From the NCBI GenBank assembly GCA_963700735.1, contig CAVOYR010000002.1:1-64000 (forward strand): a DNA stretch of 64,000 bases, in the 5' to 3' direction. The notes beneath the pieces are model-generated. The model saw nothing but the letters and a program-made list of their open reading frames with translations. It searched no databases and was not told where the DNA came from. The position numbers were made by a program, and so were the translations under genes. This document shows positions 28,463 to 41,452 of the stretch, piece by piece (the first letter of the stretch is position 1; every line of letters begins with the position of its first letter). This stretch comes from Anderseniella sp963700735 (lineage in GTDB: Bacteria > Pseudomonadota > Alphaproteobacteria > Rhizobiales > Aestuariivirgaceae).

Positions 28463-28577
28463 TGAGATTCCCCGAGTTCTGCAAATTCCTGAATAAATTC
28501 TATCAGCCTCGCGTGTCAATCTCAACGCTGCCCCACCAGCTTGCCAACGCCAATGCCATCCTGTCATATCATCACCC

Positions 28578-28958
28578 ATGAGCACTGACAGCCCCGGCCA
28601 TGAAGCACCCCGTCTGCGCCTGCGCATACAGTTCGGCGACACCGCCATGCTGGGCCCGGGCAAGGCCGACCTGCTCGAACTGATCCGCACCACCGGCTCC
28701 ATTGCTGCTGCCGGCCGGGCCATGTCGATGAGCTACAAGCGGGCCTGGTTGCTGGTCGAGGAAATGAACCAGGCCTTCCGCGAACCATTGGTGGACAGCT
28801 CTCGCGGCGGAACCAGGGGTGGCGGCGCCCACCTCACCGGCATGGGCGAGACCGTACTTGGCCACTATCGAAGGCTGGAAGACATCGCAGCCAATGCGGG
28901 CGCCGCCCACATCGGAACCCTGCAATCCCTGCTCAGGGATATGTCCGACGAGAAATAA
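28578..28958 (+). CDS. ModE-type winged-helix regulator lacking molybdate-binding domains
   Basis: A 126-residue protein matching only the N-terminal DNA-binding domain of ModE, with the hallmark helix-turn-helix region TGSIAAAGRAMSMSYKRAWL and wing GGTRGGGAHLTGMGE. Full ModE has two C-terminal molybdate-binding TOBE domains that are absent here. Single-domain ModE proteins are common in alphaproteobacteria. It lies 73 bp upstream of modA on the same strand and probably controls modABC. How it senses molybdate without the ligand domains is not evident from the sequence. Confidence 0.87.
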   Translation: MSTDSPGHEAPRLRLRIQFGDTAMLGPGKADLLELIRTTGSIAAAGRAMSMSYKRAWLLVEEMNQAFREPLVDSSRGGTRGGGAHLTGMGETVLGHYRRLEDIAANAGAAHIGTLQSLLRDMSDEK

Positions 28959-28982
28959 CGGTTGCGTTCCCGGTTGCGCCCG

Positions 28983-29008
28983 GCAATATTTCCGCCCAGA
29001 CATATCGC
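28983..29008. promoter_or_regulatory. candidate ModE operator upstream of modA
   Basis: GCAATAT (28983-28989) and ATATCGC (29002-29008) form an imperfect inverted repeat with a 12-bp spacer, 24 bp before the modA start. The half-site resembles the ATAT-containing arms of known molybdenum boxes. It is a pattern match only, with one mismatch between arms. Confidence 0.3.
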
Positions 29009-29031
29009 CTTGGATCTGGTAGCGCTTCCTG

Positions 29032-29826
29032 ATGCTGTTCAACCACACCCCATGCCGCCGCATCCGTACGGCCATCGCAGCACTGATATTCGGCTTGGCG
29101 GCATCCAACTCCCCACAGGCCGCGCAGGCAGAGGAAGTCACCGTGTTCGCCGCCGCTTCCCTAAAGACAGCACTCGATGAATTTGCATCGGGCTGGCAGC
29201 AACAGACCGGCCACACGGTGACGATCTCCTATGCCGGCTCCGGCGCACTCGCCAGGCAGATCATCGCCGGCGCCCCCGCCGACATCTTCATTTCCGCCAA
29301 CACCGAGTGGGCCGGAGAGGTTGAGAAGGCCGGCCTCGGCACCGGGGCTGGCCGCCGCGACATCCTCGGCAACACGCTTGTCCTCATCGCGCACGGCAAG
29401 GACGCCACACCGGTCGGGATTGGACCGGGCCTCGACCTCGCCGGCCTGCTCGGCGACGGCAAGCTGGCCATGGCGTTGGTCGATGCGGTACCTGCCGGCA
29501 TCTACGGCAAGGCCGCGCTCACCTCGCTCGGCCTGTGGGACAAGCTGGCTCCATCTGTGGCCCAGGCCGACAATGTGCGCGCAGCACTGGCACTGGTCTC
29601 GACCGGCGAAGCGCCGTATGGCATCGTCTACGCTACCGACGCAGCCGCGACGGACAACGTGACGGTCATCGGCACCTTTCCACCCGGCAGCCACCCGGAC
29701 ATCGTCTATCCAGCCCTGCTGCTGAAGGGTGCCGCCGATGCCGCTGACACATCGTTCTTCGAGGCGCTGGGCAATGACGAGGCCGAGGCAACGTTTGCCC
29801 GGCACGGATTCAAGGTGTTGAACTGA
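29032..29826 (+). CDS. modA: molybdate ABC transporter substrate-binding protein ModA
   Basis: A 264-residue periplasmic binding protein with an N-terminal signal peptide (cleavage near AAQAEE). The ModA-defining oxyanion-binding blocks are present: VTVFAAASLKTALDEF, SYAGSGALARQI and GAPADIFISAN. The helix VPAGIYGKAALTSLGLW and GIVYATDAA complete the second lobe. It captures molybdate (or tungstate) for the ModB/ModC importer. modB follows 4 bp downstream, and the ModE-like gene precedes it. Confidence 0.95.
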   Translation: MLFNHTPCRRIRTAIAALIFGLAASNSPQAAQAEEVTVFAAASLKTALDEFASGWQQQTGHTVTISYAGSGALARQIIAGAPADIFISANTEWAGEVEKAGLGTGAGRRDILGNTLVLIAHGKDATPVGIGPGLDLAGLLGDGKLAMALVDAVPAGIYGKAALTSLGLWDKLAPSVAQADNVRAALALVSTGEAPYGIVYATDAAATDNVTVIGTFPPGSHPDIVYPALLLKGAADAADTSFFEALGNDEAEATFARHGFKVLN

Positions 29827-29830
29827 CAAC

Positions 29831-30529
29831 GTGACCGACTGGTTGTCCCCACAGGAATGGCAGGCCGTGGCGTTGTCGCTACAGGTAGCGGCCGTCGCGA
29901 CAATCGCCAGCCTGCCGGTTGGCGTTTACGTTGCCTACGTGCTCGCCCGCAAGCAGTTCCCCGGCAAGCAACTGCTCAACGGGCTGGTCCACCTGCCGCT
30001 CATCCTGCCACCCGTGGTGACGGGCTACCTGCTGCTGTTGACCATGGGCCGCAAGGGCTTCATCGGCCAGTACCTCGACGAATGGTTCGGACTGGTGTTT
30101 GCCTTCCGCTGGACCGGCGCGGTGCTGGCGGCTGCCATCATGGCATTTCCGCTTATGGTGCGCTCGATCCGGCTGTCCATCGAGGCGGTGGACCCGCGCC
30201 TTGAGCAAGCCAGCTCCACGCTGGGCGCCAGGCCCGTGTGGGTGTTTGCCACGGTCACCCTTCCTCTCATCCTGCCCGGCATTCTTGCAGGCGCCATCCT
30301 CGCCTTTGCCAAGGCCATGGGCGAATTTGGTGCCACCATCACCTTCGTCTCCAACATCCCCGGCCAGACCCAGACGGTCCCGTCCGCCATCTACGCCTTC
30401 CTGCAGGTGCCGGGTGGTGACGCATCCGCCATGCGCCTTGTCATCATCTCCGTGGCGGTCGCCATGGCTGCGCTGCTGGTATCCGAAATCGCAGCTCGGC
30501 GTATTGCTGCGCGCGTGGCAGGTGCATGA
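29831..30529 (+). CDS. modB: molybdate ABC transporter permease ModB
   Basis: A 232-residue inner-membrane permease with five or six transmembrane segments and the coupling-helix motif around EQASSTLGARPVWVFATVTLP, cut here (EAA loop: EASSTLGA...G). The start is GTG 29831, 4 bp after modA. The stop overlaps the modC start (ATGA), as is usual for this operon. Together with ModA and ModC it forms the high-affinity molybdate importer. Confidence 0.95.
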   Translation: MTDWLSPQEWQAVALSLQVAAVATIASLPVGVYVAYVLARKQFPGKQLLNGLVHLPLILPPVVTGYLLLLTMGRKGFIGQYLDEWFGLVFAFRWTGAVLAAAIMAFPLMVRSIRLSIEAVDPRLEQASSTLGARPVWVFATVTLPLILPGILAGAILAFAKAMGEFGATITFVSNIPGQTQTVPSAIYAFLQVPGGDASAMRLVIISVAVAMAALLVSEIAARRIAARVAGA

Positions 30530-31608
30530 TGCTGGAGGTCCGTCTCAACCACACCTTCGGCGGCTTCAGCCTGGACATCGGCTTCGAGGCACCGGCCGGC
30601 ATCACCGTGCTGTTCGGCCGCTCCGGCTCCGGCAAGACCACCATTGTCAACGCCGTCGCCGGCCTGCTCAATCCCGACCGGGGCCGCATCACGGCCAACA
30701 ACCGCGTGCTGCTGGATACTGCCAGCAAGCTGTGCCTGCCGCCGCACCAACGGCGCATCGGCTACATCTTCCAGGAAGGCCGCCTGTTCCCGCACCTGAC
30801 CGTCGCCCAGAACCTCGACTATGGCCGCTGGTTTGCCCCGCGCGGCACCTCATCCACCGGCAATGCCCGCATCATCGAGATGCTCGGCATCGGCCACCTG
30901 CTCGCCCGTTACCCGGCCAAACTGTCAGGAGGTGAGAAGCAGCGCGTCGCCATCGGCCGGGCGCTGCTGTGCTCGCCACAGCTCATCCTGGCCGATGAAC
31001 CCCTCGCCTCGCTCGACGAGATCCGCAAGGCCGAGATCCTGCCCTACTTCGAGCGGCTGCGCGACGAGGTGCCGGTTCCCATTCTCTACGTCAGCCATTC
31101 AGCGGCAGAAGTTGCGCGCCTTGCCACCACCGTCGTTGCCCTTCAGGACGGCAAGGTGCTGCGCCAGGGCCCGGCTGCCGAAGTGCTGGGCGATCCTTCG
31201 GTCACGCCAACCGGTGCCCGCGAGGCAGGCGCCCTGCTCGAAGCACGTATCGCGGCCCACCACGACGACGGCCTGACGGAAGTCGTTGCAGGACGCGCAC
31301 GGTTGCTGCTGCCGCGCCTGCCGCAAGCCCCGGGAATGCCGGTACGCATCCGCATTGCCGCCCATGACGTCATCCTGGCCCGGTCCCGGCCGGAGGGACT
31401 TTCAGCCCTCAACATCATTGCGGGCACAGTCCGCGAAATCCGGATTGGCGAGGGCCCCGGCGCCATCATCGCCCTCGAAACCGACGCCGGACGCCTGCTG
31501 TCGCGCATCACCCGGCGCTCGGTGGCTGCATTGCACTTGGAGGCTGGAACCCCGGTTCATGCCATCATAAAGGCGGTGTCCATCGCCCCGGCAGACATCA
31601 GCCGCTGA
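30526..31608 (+). CDS. modC: molybdate ABC transporter ATP-binding protein ModC
   Basis: A 360-residue ATPase. Walker A is FGRSGSGKTT, the signature is LSGGEKQRVAIGRALL and Walker B is LILADEPLASLD. From about residue 290 a TOBE/Mop-like domain (LNIIAGTVREIRIGEGPGAI) follows, characteristic of ModC and able to bind molybdate. Its ATG overlaps the modB stop. No terminator is apparent in the 200 bp that follow. Confidence 0.95.
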   Translation: MMLEVRLNHTFGGFSLDIGFEAPAGITVLFGRSGSGKTTIVNAVAGLLNPDRGRITANNRVLLDTASKLCLPPHQRRIGYIFQEGRLFPHLTVAQNLDYGRWFAPRGTSSTGNARIIEMLGIGHLLARYPAKLSGGEKQRVAIGRALLCSPQLILADEPLASLDEIRKAEILPYFERLRDEVPVPILYVSHSAAEVARLATTVVALQDGKVLRQGPAAEVLGDPSVTPTGAREAGALLEARIAAHHDDGLTEVVAGRARLLLPRLPQAPGMPVRIRIAAHDVILARSRPEGLSALNIIAGTVREIRIGEGPGAIIALETDAGRLLSRITRRSVAALHLEAGTPVHAIIKAVSIAPADISR

Positions 31609-31813
31609 CAAAGTCGGGCAGCCACTGGTGCCCGTATCGTCCTTATCCAAACATTCACCAGGCAAAAATTCCGCAGAAAACTGCCATTTCCGGGTGTGTC
31701 AGGTTCCTGAACGGCAGATGAACGCGCCGTTCAGCCAAGGTTGTGTATCGGCCCTATAGGTTGGTCTCCATCGAACGAACCACCGGCGAGCCGGCAACCA
31801 GGAGGACCAGTCA

Positions 31814-32019
31814 TGACACAGACGCTGCAACTGATCGCGGGCCTCATGTTCATTGCCATTCTGGTCGTCGCGGTGATCGGCATCCGCACCGCCGCCAACG
31901 CCACAGAACACAATGAACACAACAATGTGACCGTCATCCACAAGTCCGACCAGCTCTGGCCGGTCAAGGGGCTGATGACCATGAACCCCTGTGACTACAC
32001 GGTCTGCACGGAGATCTGA
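31814..32019 (+). CDS. small single-pass membrane protein, unknown
   Basis: A 68-residue protein with one N-terminal hydrophobic segment (QLIAGLMFIAILVVAVIGI) and a polar, His-containing tail with two Cys (NPCDYTVCTEI). AGGAGGA lies 6 bases before ATG 31814, an excellent ribosome site that rules out the longer upstream open frame. The tail is probably periplasmic, where the two cysteines could pair. It stands alone after modABC. I know no family for it. Confidence 0.7.
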
Positions 32020-32327
32020 CACACACGCAAGATGTTGAAAAGTTTTACGAATCCACCTTCCAGAGCAGCCTCTGGTCGGTGTCAGGAGCCGGGCCGCCTC
32101 AACTGGCATGACCCTAACGCCCCTCTCGCCATGTCTGCTTGGCGCGTGCCCGGTTCCTGACTTGGAATCTGAACCAGTTCTACCCATATGGGATTGTAGA
32201 ACGACAGGTTATCCCATTCCTATCTACCCCTCTAGGAACCCCTGCAAACCGGGATAGACTGTCGAAACTGGAAGGGCCCCGCGCTTTACGCCGGGGCCCT
32301 TTTTTTAGTTCGCGATGACGGGCAATC
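32020..32327. other. gene-free stretch holding an orphan terminator
   Basis: No open frame here is convincing. The stretch ends in a strong forward-strand terminator 255 bp after the nearest forward gene. That distance leaves room for a long 3' untranslated region or an unannotated small RNA; the sequence does not decide between them. Confidence 0.4.
32274..32306 (+). terminator. strong rho-independent terminator, forward strand
   Basis: GGGCCCCG (32274-32281) pairs perfectly with CGGGGCCC (32292-32299) across a 10-nt loop and is followed by seven Ts. The reverse strand has no T-run after the stem, so it acts on forward transcription. Confidence 0.85.
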
Positions 32328-32913
32328 CTACTGGACGATGACCTTGGCGCCAACCTGCACCATGTCGTACAGCGAGATGACGTCCTCGTTGCGCAGCCGG
32401 ATGCAGCCGGACGACACCGCTTCGCCGATGGTCCAGGGCTGGTGGGTACCGTGAATGCGGTAAAGCGAACTGCCGAGATACATGGCGCGCGCACCAAGCG
32501 GATTGTCCGGACCGCCTTCCATCCTGACCGGCAGGTGTGGCTCGCGCTCACGCATTTCTGCTGGCGGATGCCATGCGGGCCACTCGGCCTTGCGGGTAAT
32601 CTTTTCCTCGCCCCGCCAACGGAAGCCCTGACGGCCCACGCCAATGCCAAAGCGCATTGCCTTGCCTTCCGGCTTGACCACGTAAAGGTAGCGGCTGCGC
32701 GTATCGATGATGACGGTGCCGGGCGCTTCATCACTCTTGTAGCTGATTTCAGACGGCAGGTACTTCTTGTCCATCTTCCAGGAGTTGGAGCCGAAGTTGT
32801 ATTTGACGTTGTTCCAGACGGAACCGCCCTGGGCCTCGGAATGGGCGGGTGCGGAAAGGCCGGCCATCAGTGCGGCTGCAGCCAGAACCGGGAAAAGTCG
32901 CTTCACGTTCATT
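32328..32913 (-). CDS. L,D-transpeptidase (YkuD domain), exported
   Basis: A 195-residue cell-wall enzyme with a signal peptide (MNVKRLFPVLAAAALMAGL, cleavage near AHSEA). The YkuD domain spans roughly residues 70-195. The active-site block is YRIHGTHQPWTIG followed by VSSGCIRLRNEDV, with the catalytic Cys in SSGCIR. These enzymes cross-link peptidoglycan stems (3-3 links) or attach lipoproteins in the periplasm. ATG 32913 is supported by GGAGAG about 9 bases upstream and by the signal peptide. A second enzyme with the same catalytic block is encoded at 58007-58831. Confidence 0.9.
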
Positions 32914-33231
32914 GTCTTGCTCTCTCCTAACTGCATTTTAGGATCGTAAGCGGCAAGGCCCGGAAAGCAAGCCCGGTCTGCCGCGATGCCAGTCGCCCCG
33001 GCCAGTATTGTCTGTTCACGCCAGCCAGTACCGCTACGTGACCAAATGCACGCCGCTTGAGCCACCATTCACTATACAACAGGCCCAACGTCAAGGGCGC
33101 AGCTGGCCGCAACGTCATTTGAGGTGGCCACTGGGCTCATAATTCCACCGGACCGTGGCAGAAATGTCACACACCTTCGTCAAAAAGTTGCGGGTCCGGC
33201 CCCGGTCTTCACGCCAACAAGGAGGCGGAAA
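32914..33231. other. divergent intergenic region, no gene seen
   Basis: This 318-bp region separates the divergent L,D-transpeptidase and Cys-rich protein genes. It must carry both promoters, but I see no pair of consensus hexamers that I can defend. Only short overlapping frames without coding character are present. Confidence 0.4.
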
Positions 33232-33576
33232 ATGTCAAACTCGACCATCAAGCGCATGCGCCTTGCCTGTGCCGGCCTCGCATTGGCGATGTCGGCCTTC
33301 CTGGCTGCCACGCAGGCCCAGGCACAGGCCCGCAATTTCTTCTCACCGGGCTATCTCGGCCAGCCGGTCGCCTTCTGCCTTGAAGGCAACCAGGAGTGCG
33401 GCAAGCCCGCAGCCACCGCCTGGTGCCGCACCAACGGCTACGAGCAGGCCTTGAGCTTTGCCCGCCGCACCGGCACCGAAGGCGAGCAGCTGCGCTTTGC
33501 CGATTCGGGCAACCTGTGCACCGGCAGCAACTGCATCGGCTTCCGCCAGATAAAGTGCTTCAAGCCGGCCGGCTGA
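33232..33576 (+). CDS. small exported cysteine-rich protein, unknown
   Basis: A 114-residue protein with a signal peptide (cleavage near AQAQA, about residue 34). The mature part has six Cys spaced over 75 residues: in AFCLEGNQECGK, AWCRTNGY, LCTGSNCIGF and KCFKPAG. That pattern suggests three disulphides in a small periplasmic domain. GGAGGCGG lies 4-5 bases before ATG 33232. I do not recognise a named family. Confidence 0.75.
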   Translation: MSNSTIKRMRLACAGLALAMSAFLAATQAQAQARNFFSPGYLGQPVAFCLEGNQECGKPAATAWCRTNGYEQALSFARRTGTEGEQLRFADSGNLCTGSNCIGFRQIKCFKPAG

Positions 33577-33660
33577 CCGCGCGCCCGGTGGCAACTAACC
33601 TGCGTGCTGCCCGGAACAATTGTACCACCTGCCGCGTTGGACCCTTGACCCGGAGGTCCG

Positions 33661-34134
33661 ATGCAAATGAGCTACCTGCGCTTCCTCGCCATGATCACCA
33701 CCTCCACGGTGGTGATGTTCGGCCTGATGTACCTGAACACGTACGCCCTTGATCACGTGCTGTTTTCAGAAACGCGTGTTTACATGGCGCTCTACATGGG
33801 TGCCGTCATGGCCGTGATCATGCTGGCGTTCATGTACGGCATGTACGCCGACACCCGGAAGAACCTCGCAATCATTGCCGCCAGTGCGATCGTCTTTACT
33901 GGCAGCCTGTACCTGCTGCGCTCACAGGCAACTGTGGAAGATGTGTCATACATGAAGGCGATGATCCCGCACCACTCCATCGCCGTGCTGACCAGCCGCC
34001 GCGCCAATATTTCAGACCCCCGCGTCCGCCGGCTGGCTGATGAGATCATCGAGGCCCAGGTCCGCGAAATCGACGAGATGAAAGGCCTGATCGATGACCT
34101 TGAAGGTGGCAGGCAGGCGCAGCTGCCCCCTTGA
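33661..34134 (+). CDS. membrane protein with DUF305 domain
   Basis: A 157-residue protein with three hydrophobic segments in the first ~90 residues and a C-terminal half DUF305 domain marked by MKAMIPHHSIAVLTSRRA and a following helix (EIIEAQVREIDEMKGLIDDL). DUF305 is a ferritin-like four-helix fold whose paired histidines may bind metal; its role is unknown, with frequent links to copper-related genes. GGAGG lies 3-4 bases upstream of the start at 33661. Confidence 0.85.
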   Translation: MQMSYLRFLAMITTSTVVMFGLMYLNTYALDHVLFSETRVYMALYMGAVMAVIMLAFMYGMYADTRKNLAIIAASAIVFTGSLYLLRSQATVEDVSYMKAMIPHHSIAVLTSRRANISDPRVRRLADEIIEAQVREIDEMKGLIDDLEGGRQAQLPP

Positions 34135-34241
34135 CGAGTGTGCCAAAATTACCTTCCCCAACGGGAAAATTTCCGGTTTGTTAACCATTCGGATTGCACT
34201 TTGAAGTTGCAGACCCAACGGCGACAAGAACCGGTTTACAG

Positions 34242-34916
34242 ATGCGTGCAAATTCCCCCGACACGACCTTGCTGTCGCGCCTGCTGCGCAGCAGGCTGGC
34301 GGCTGGCCTCAACCCGCTGACCGGCAAGCTCAAGTCACAGGCCAGGACCCAGGACACCCCGGAAGAACGCTCTTCCGCCGTCATCGGCTCGCTGATGCGG
34401 GATGCCCGCGAAGCGTATGTCGCAACCAGCTTCGCGCAACCAGCCGCGCCAATGCCCGCCGTGTCCTCGCCGTGCGCCGGCAAGATCCAGTCCGGAGCCA
34501 CCACCAGGGCCCAGATGAACGACGCCCCGGCAGACCCGGGCGACCTGTCCGGCTTCGTGCTTGACACCCTCCGGGCCATTGACTGGGACGAGTGGGTCAC
34601 CGCGCGCTGCGACTTCCCCGAATCGGGCCCGTACGTCACCGCCGGCACCTCGAAAGTGCTCGATGCGCTGGCTGAAGTGCTCGACGCAATCTTCGCCGAT
34701 GCCTGTGACGATGGTGACGACCTTACCGTTTCGATCTACACCGCCCAGGAAGGCGGCAGCGCCCGCATCACCGTCACCGGCCCGTTCACCGTCTCGCTCG
34801 ATACCCTGACCCTGATAAAGCGCCATCGCCGCCAGTTCGAGGCCGTCAATGGCGCCCTCTACACCGTGCGCACCCTCGGCACTGCCGGCTTCGAAGCCCT
34901 GATTCCCTGCCGCTGA
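34242..34916 (+). CDS. unknown protein upstream of carB
   Basis: A ~224-residue soluble protein with a disordered N-terminal half and a compact C-terminal domain from about residue 105 (GFVLDTLRAIDWDEWVTARC ... GGSARITVTGPFTVSLDTLT). No signal peptide or membrane segment is present and no family is recognised. The frame is also open from a TTG at 34194; ATG 34242 is preferred as a standard codon. Codon use is like that of its neighbours, so I consider it real. It ends 180 bp before carB. Confidence 0.6.
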   Translation: MRANSPDTTLLSRLLRSRLAAGLNPLTGKLKSQARTQDTPEERSSAVIGSLMRDAREAYVATSFAQPAAPMPAVSSPCAGKIQSGATTRAQMNDAPADPGDLSGFVLDTLRAIDWDEWVTARCDFPESGPYVTAGTSKVLDALAEVLDAIFADACDDGDDLTVSIYTAQEGGSARITVTGPFTVSLDTLTLIKRHRRQFEAVNGALYTVRTLGTAGFEALIPCR

Positions 34917-35096
34917 CGCCGCCCCGGACCGGCCTTGCCGGCCCGCTCGGCCGCCCGCTGTGCCATTTCGTCCACATCTAATGCCGCAACGCGACAGCTT
35001 GGCCTTTGCAAGCCAGCTTTTCATGGTGTACCCCAACCAGAATTTGCGCCCGCCCACCCGCAGGCATGGGCCGCATCCGCAAAAAAGAAAAACGGC

Positions 35097-38491
<3,395 letters not shown>

Positions 38492-38501
<10 letters not shown>

Positions 38502-40209
38502 GCGTCCTGCCGCAGCATCGCCCGCGCCTCGTCGATGGTCGCCGCATAGTCCACCAGCGGCGGCTTCACGCCGTGGGTTTCCAGCAGCACGCGGGTGTCC
38601 GGCGCAATGCCCACCAGCATGAAGCGCACGCCCGACCGGCGCGCCTTCTGCGCTGACGCCTCGATCACCTGTGCAGCGGTGGAATCGAAGAACGCCACGT
38701 TGCTGCAGTCGAGGATGAAGGTGCTGCGCTGGTCGGCAATGCGGTCCAGCACCGATCCCACCGTCGATGCCGCGCCGAAGAAGAACGCCCCCGACAGTTC
38801 GTAGATCACGGTATCGGGGTCCTTGCCGCGCGCCTGTTCGCCGGCCTTCGCCCCAACCTCGTCGGCCACGTCATCGGCGGCAAACGGCACGTGCGTCTTC
38901 AGCGCGATGGCGCGCCCCATCCGGTCGATGAACAGTATCGCGCCAAGCGCAAACCCCACCACGATGCCTTCGGTCAGGTCGCGGAACACCGTCAGCAGCA
39001 GCGTCACCAGCAGCACCGCCGCATCGCCCGCGCGATGACTTCAGCAAGCGCAACGATGGCGTGCTTCTCGACCATGTTCCAGGACACCACCGCCAGCACC
39101 CCGCCCAGTGCGGCCAGCGGAATGAAGCTCGCCAGTGGCGCTGCAACCAGCATGAACAGCGCCAGGAACACCGCGTGCAGCATGCCGGCAACCGGGCCTC
39201 GCGCACCGGCACGGACATTGGTCGCCGTGCGCGCAATGGTGCCGGTCACGCACATCCCGCCAAACAGCCCGGACCCGATGTTGGCAACGCCTTGCGCCAC
39301 CAGCTCGCAGTTGGACCGGTGCCGACGTCCCGTCATGCCGTCCGCCACCACCGCCGACAACAGCGACTCGATGGCCCCGAGCAACGCGAACGACAGTGCG
39401 TCGGGCGCCACCGCAATCACCTTGTCCATCGACACGTCCGGCAGGCCCGGAAGCGGCAGCGTTCTCGGTATGCCGCCGAACAACGACCCTATGGTGTCCA
39501 CCTGGAGGCCTGCCCCCCAAGCCACCAGCGTAGCCAGCGCCACCGCCATCAGCAGCCCAGGCCAGCCCGGCCGCCAACGTTTCAGACCCAGGATCACAGC
39601 GACTGTCATGACAGCCAACACCACCGCACTTGTGTTGACCGTGCTGGCGGCGGCAGCGAGCGCCTCCACCTTCTCGACAATGGGTCCCGGCTCGGCGCCG
39701 TCCAGCGTCAGCCCCAGCAGGTGCCGCAACTGGCTGGCGAAGATGATCACCCCGATCCCGGCGGTGAACCCCACCGTCACCGGATAGGGAATGAACTTGA
39801 TGTAGGTGCCAAGCCGCAGCCAGCCTGCCAGCATCAGCAGCACGCCGGACATCATCGTCGCCAGCACAAGCCCGTCGACGCCATGCTGCGCGACCGTGGC
39901 CGCCACCAGCACGATGAACGCACCCGCCGGCCCGCCAATCTGGAACCGGCTGCCGCCCAGCAGTGACACCAGGAACCCGCCGACGATGGCCGTGTAGAGA
40001 CCGCGCTCCGGCCCGATGCCGGAGGCGATTGCGATGGCCATCGACAATGGCAGCGCCACGATCGCAACCGTCAGTCCGGCAATCGCATCCGCGCGCAGCC
40101 CGCTGAGGCCGTAGCCCTCGCGCAGCACCGTCACCAGCTTGGGAGTGAACAGGTCAGCCGCCCCGGTATGTCCGCCGGGGATGTCTTTTGCCGGATTGAG
40201 GCCCGTCAT
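38492..40209 (-). pseudogene. SulP family anion transporter with STAS domain, one frameshift
   Basis: About 570 residues after restoring one missing base near 39026-39033. The first part (MTGLNPAKDI to about AIVALAEVIARA) covers most of the SulP membrane domain with the motifs ADAIAGLTVAIVALPLSMA and GPAGAFIVLVAATV. The second part restarts at VLLVTLLLTVFRDLTEGI and ends in a STAS domain (FILDCSNVAFFDSTAAQVIE). SulP proteins carry sulphate, bicarbonate or other anions; the substrate is not predictable here. It is convergent with carB, and the two coding ends overlap by 10 bp. The break is the only net deletion among the six shifts in the chromosomal part. Confidence 0.88.
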
Positions 40210-40323
40210 GAAGCGTGTTGCCTGTGCAGGAGTTCTAGTCCACCACAACATCGCCTGCGACTGGCACTGTGGGCAAGACCTGTTTGTCGGCTGGTGGCCG
40301 CCGGTTCGTTTCTCCGCCCGGCA

Positions 40324-40654
40324 TCATGTGTTGCGGTAACGCATGTCCAGGCGTTGCAGGTCTGCGGCACGCAATACCGCCGGAGAGAAGTACTCATAGC
40401 CATGCGCATAATAGCTGTCCACGACCTGTAGCAGCGCGGCATACTGCGGCATCGCCCAGTTGATCCGCGCGATAGCCAGCGGCAAGACGGCCCCGGTCAA
40501 CCCGGCCGTGCCTGAGGAAGTCATCCCATGCCGCGATCGACCCGATCAGGTGAGACGGCAATCCGGCAGCCTCGATGACCACCCTGTTCGCATCCACGAA
40601 GCTCGCCCAGTCGCTGGCCGCGCCGATACGATCCTTTGATCTGCGAAACCCCAT
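40324..40654 (-). pseudogene. conserved-looking hypothetical protein, one frameshift
   Basis: About 109 residues if one G is removed from the GGG run at 40501-40503. The first part (ASDWASFVDANRVVIEAAG ... AAWDDFLRHGR) and the second part (LTGAVLPLAIARINWAMPQY ... ADLQRLDMRYRNT) join into one plausible soluble protein, with both halves showing normal codon use. I do not recognise the family. It lies between sulP and greA on the opposite strand to greA. Confidence 0.6.
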
Positions 40655-40958
40655 GGCGCACTCTGAAATTTGTCACCAGTCACCTTCAGGTCCGGTCAGC
40701 CTTGCATGCAGCACTTTGCATGTCGACTCCTTCCACATCGCGGAATGGCCGCATCCGGCCACTGCAACCGTCCGGCACCGACGGCAGTTACATCCCTGTG
40801 CCCCCGGAAACTTCTCTTGCGGGATGGTTTTGTTTTGCGCATAGTTGACGAAGCAAAGAACATTTCCACACATATCCGAGGCACGGTCTGGCTGGCTTTA
40901 CGGCTCAGCCATCCGGCATTCTGATACAAACCGAACTCTTGGACGCGGATTTCTGACG

Positions 40959-41435
40959 ATGGTTGAAAAGGTACCGATGACCGCCGCAGGCCACCAGGCC
41001 ATGAGCGAAGAAGTGAAGCACCTCAAGTCGGTTGAGCGCCCGCGCATCATCAAGGCCATCGAGGAAGCACGCGCCCACGGCGACCTGTCCGAAAACGCCG
41101 AATACCATGCCGCCAAGGAAGCACAGGGCTGGAACGAGGCCCGCGTCGCCGAGCTGGAAGACATGATTTCCCGCGCCGAAGTGATCGACGTGTCCAAGCT
41201 GGGCGGCGACACCGTCAAGTTCGGCGCCACCGTCACCGTTGTCGATGAAGACACCGAGAAGGAAGCCGTCTACCGCATCGTCGGCGAGTTTGAGGCGGAC
41301 GTCAAATCAGGCAAGCTGTCGATCTCGTCTCCCATCGCCCGCGCCCTCATCGGCAAGTCTGCCGGTGACAGCGTCGAGGTGATGACACCGGGTGGCGGCA
41401 AGAGCTACGAGATCCTCAAGATCGAATACAAGTGA
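40959..41435 (+). CDS. greA: transcription elongation factor GreA
   Basis: A 158-residue factor that enters the RNA polymerase secondary channel and stimulates cleavage of backtracked RNA. The N-terminal coiled coil carries the acidic tip in ARAHGDLSENAEYHAAKEAQ, and the C-terminal FKBP-like domain ends VMTPGGGKSYEILKIEY. ATG 40959 matches the usual GreA length; the frame is open upstream but not conserved. Order carB - greA - trxB is that of many Hyphomicrobiales, here with sulP and a hypothetical gene added between carB and greA. Confidence 0.96.
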   Translation: MVEKVPMTAAGHQAMSEEVKHLKSVERPRIIKAIEEARAHGDLSENAEYHAAKEAQGWNEARVAELEDMISRAEVIDVSKLGGDTVKFGATVTVVDEDTEKEAVYRIVGEFEADVKSGKLSISSPIARALIGKSAGDSVEVMTPGGGKSYEILKIEYK

Positions 41436-41452
41436 TCCCCGTCAGGACCGGC

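Noticed and set aside
33124..33231. Longer start for the Cys-rich exported protein
   Set aside because: It would place ~36 charged residues before the signal peptide; the ribosome site GGAGGCGG supports ATG 33232.
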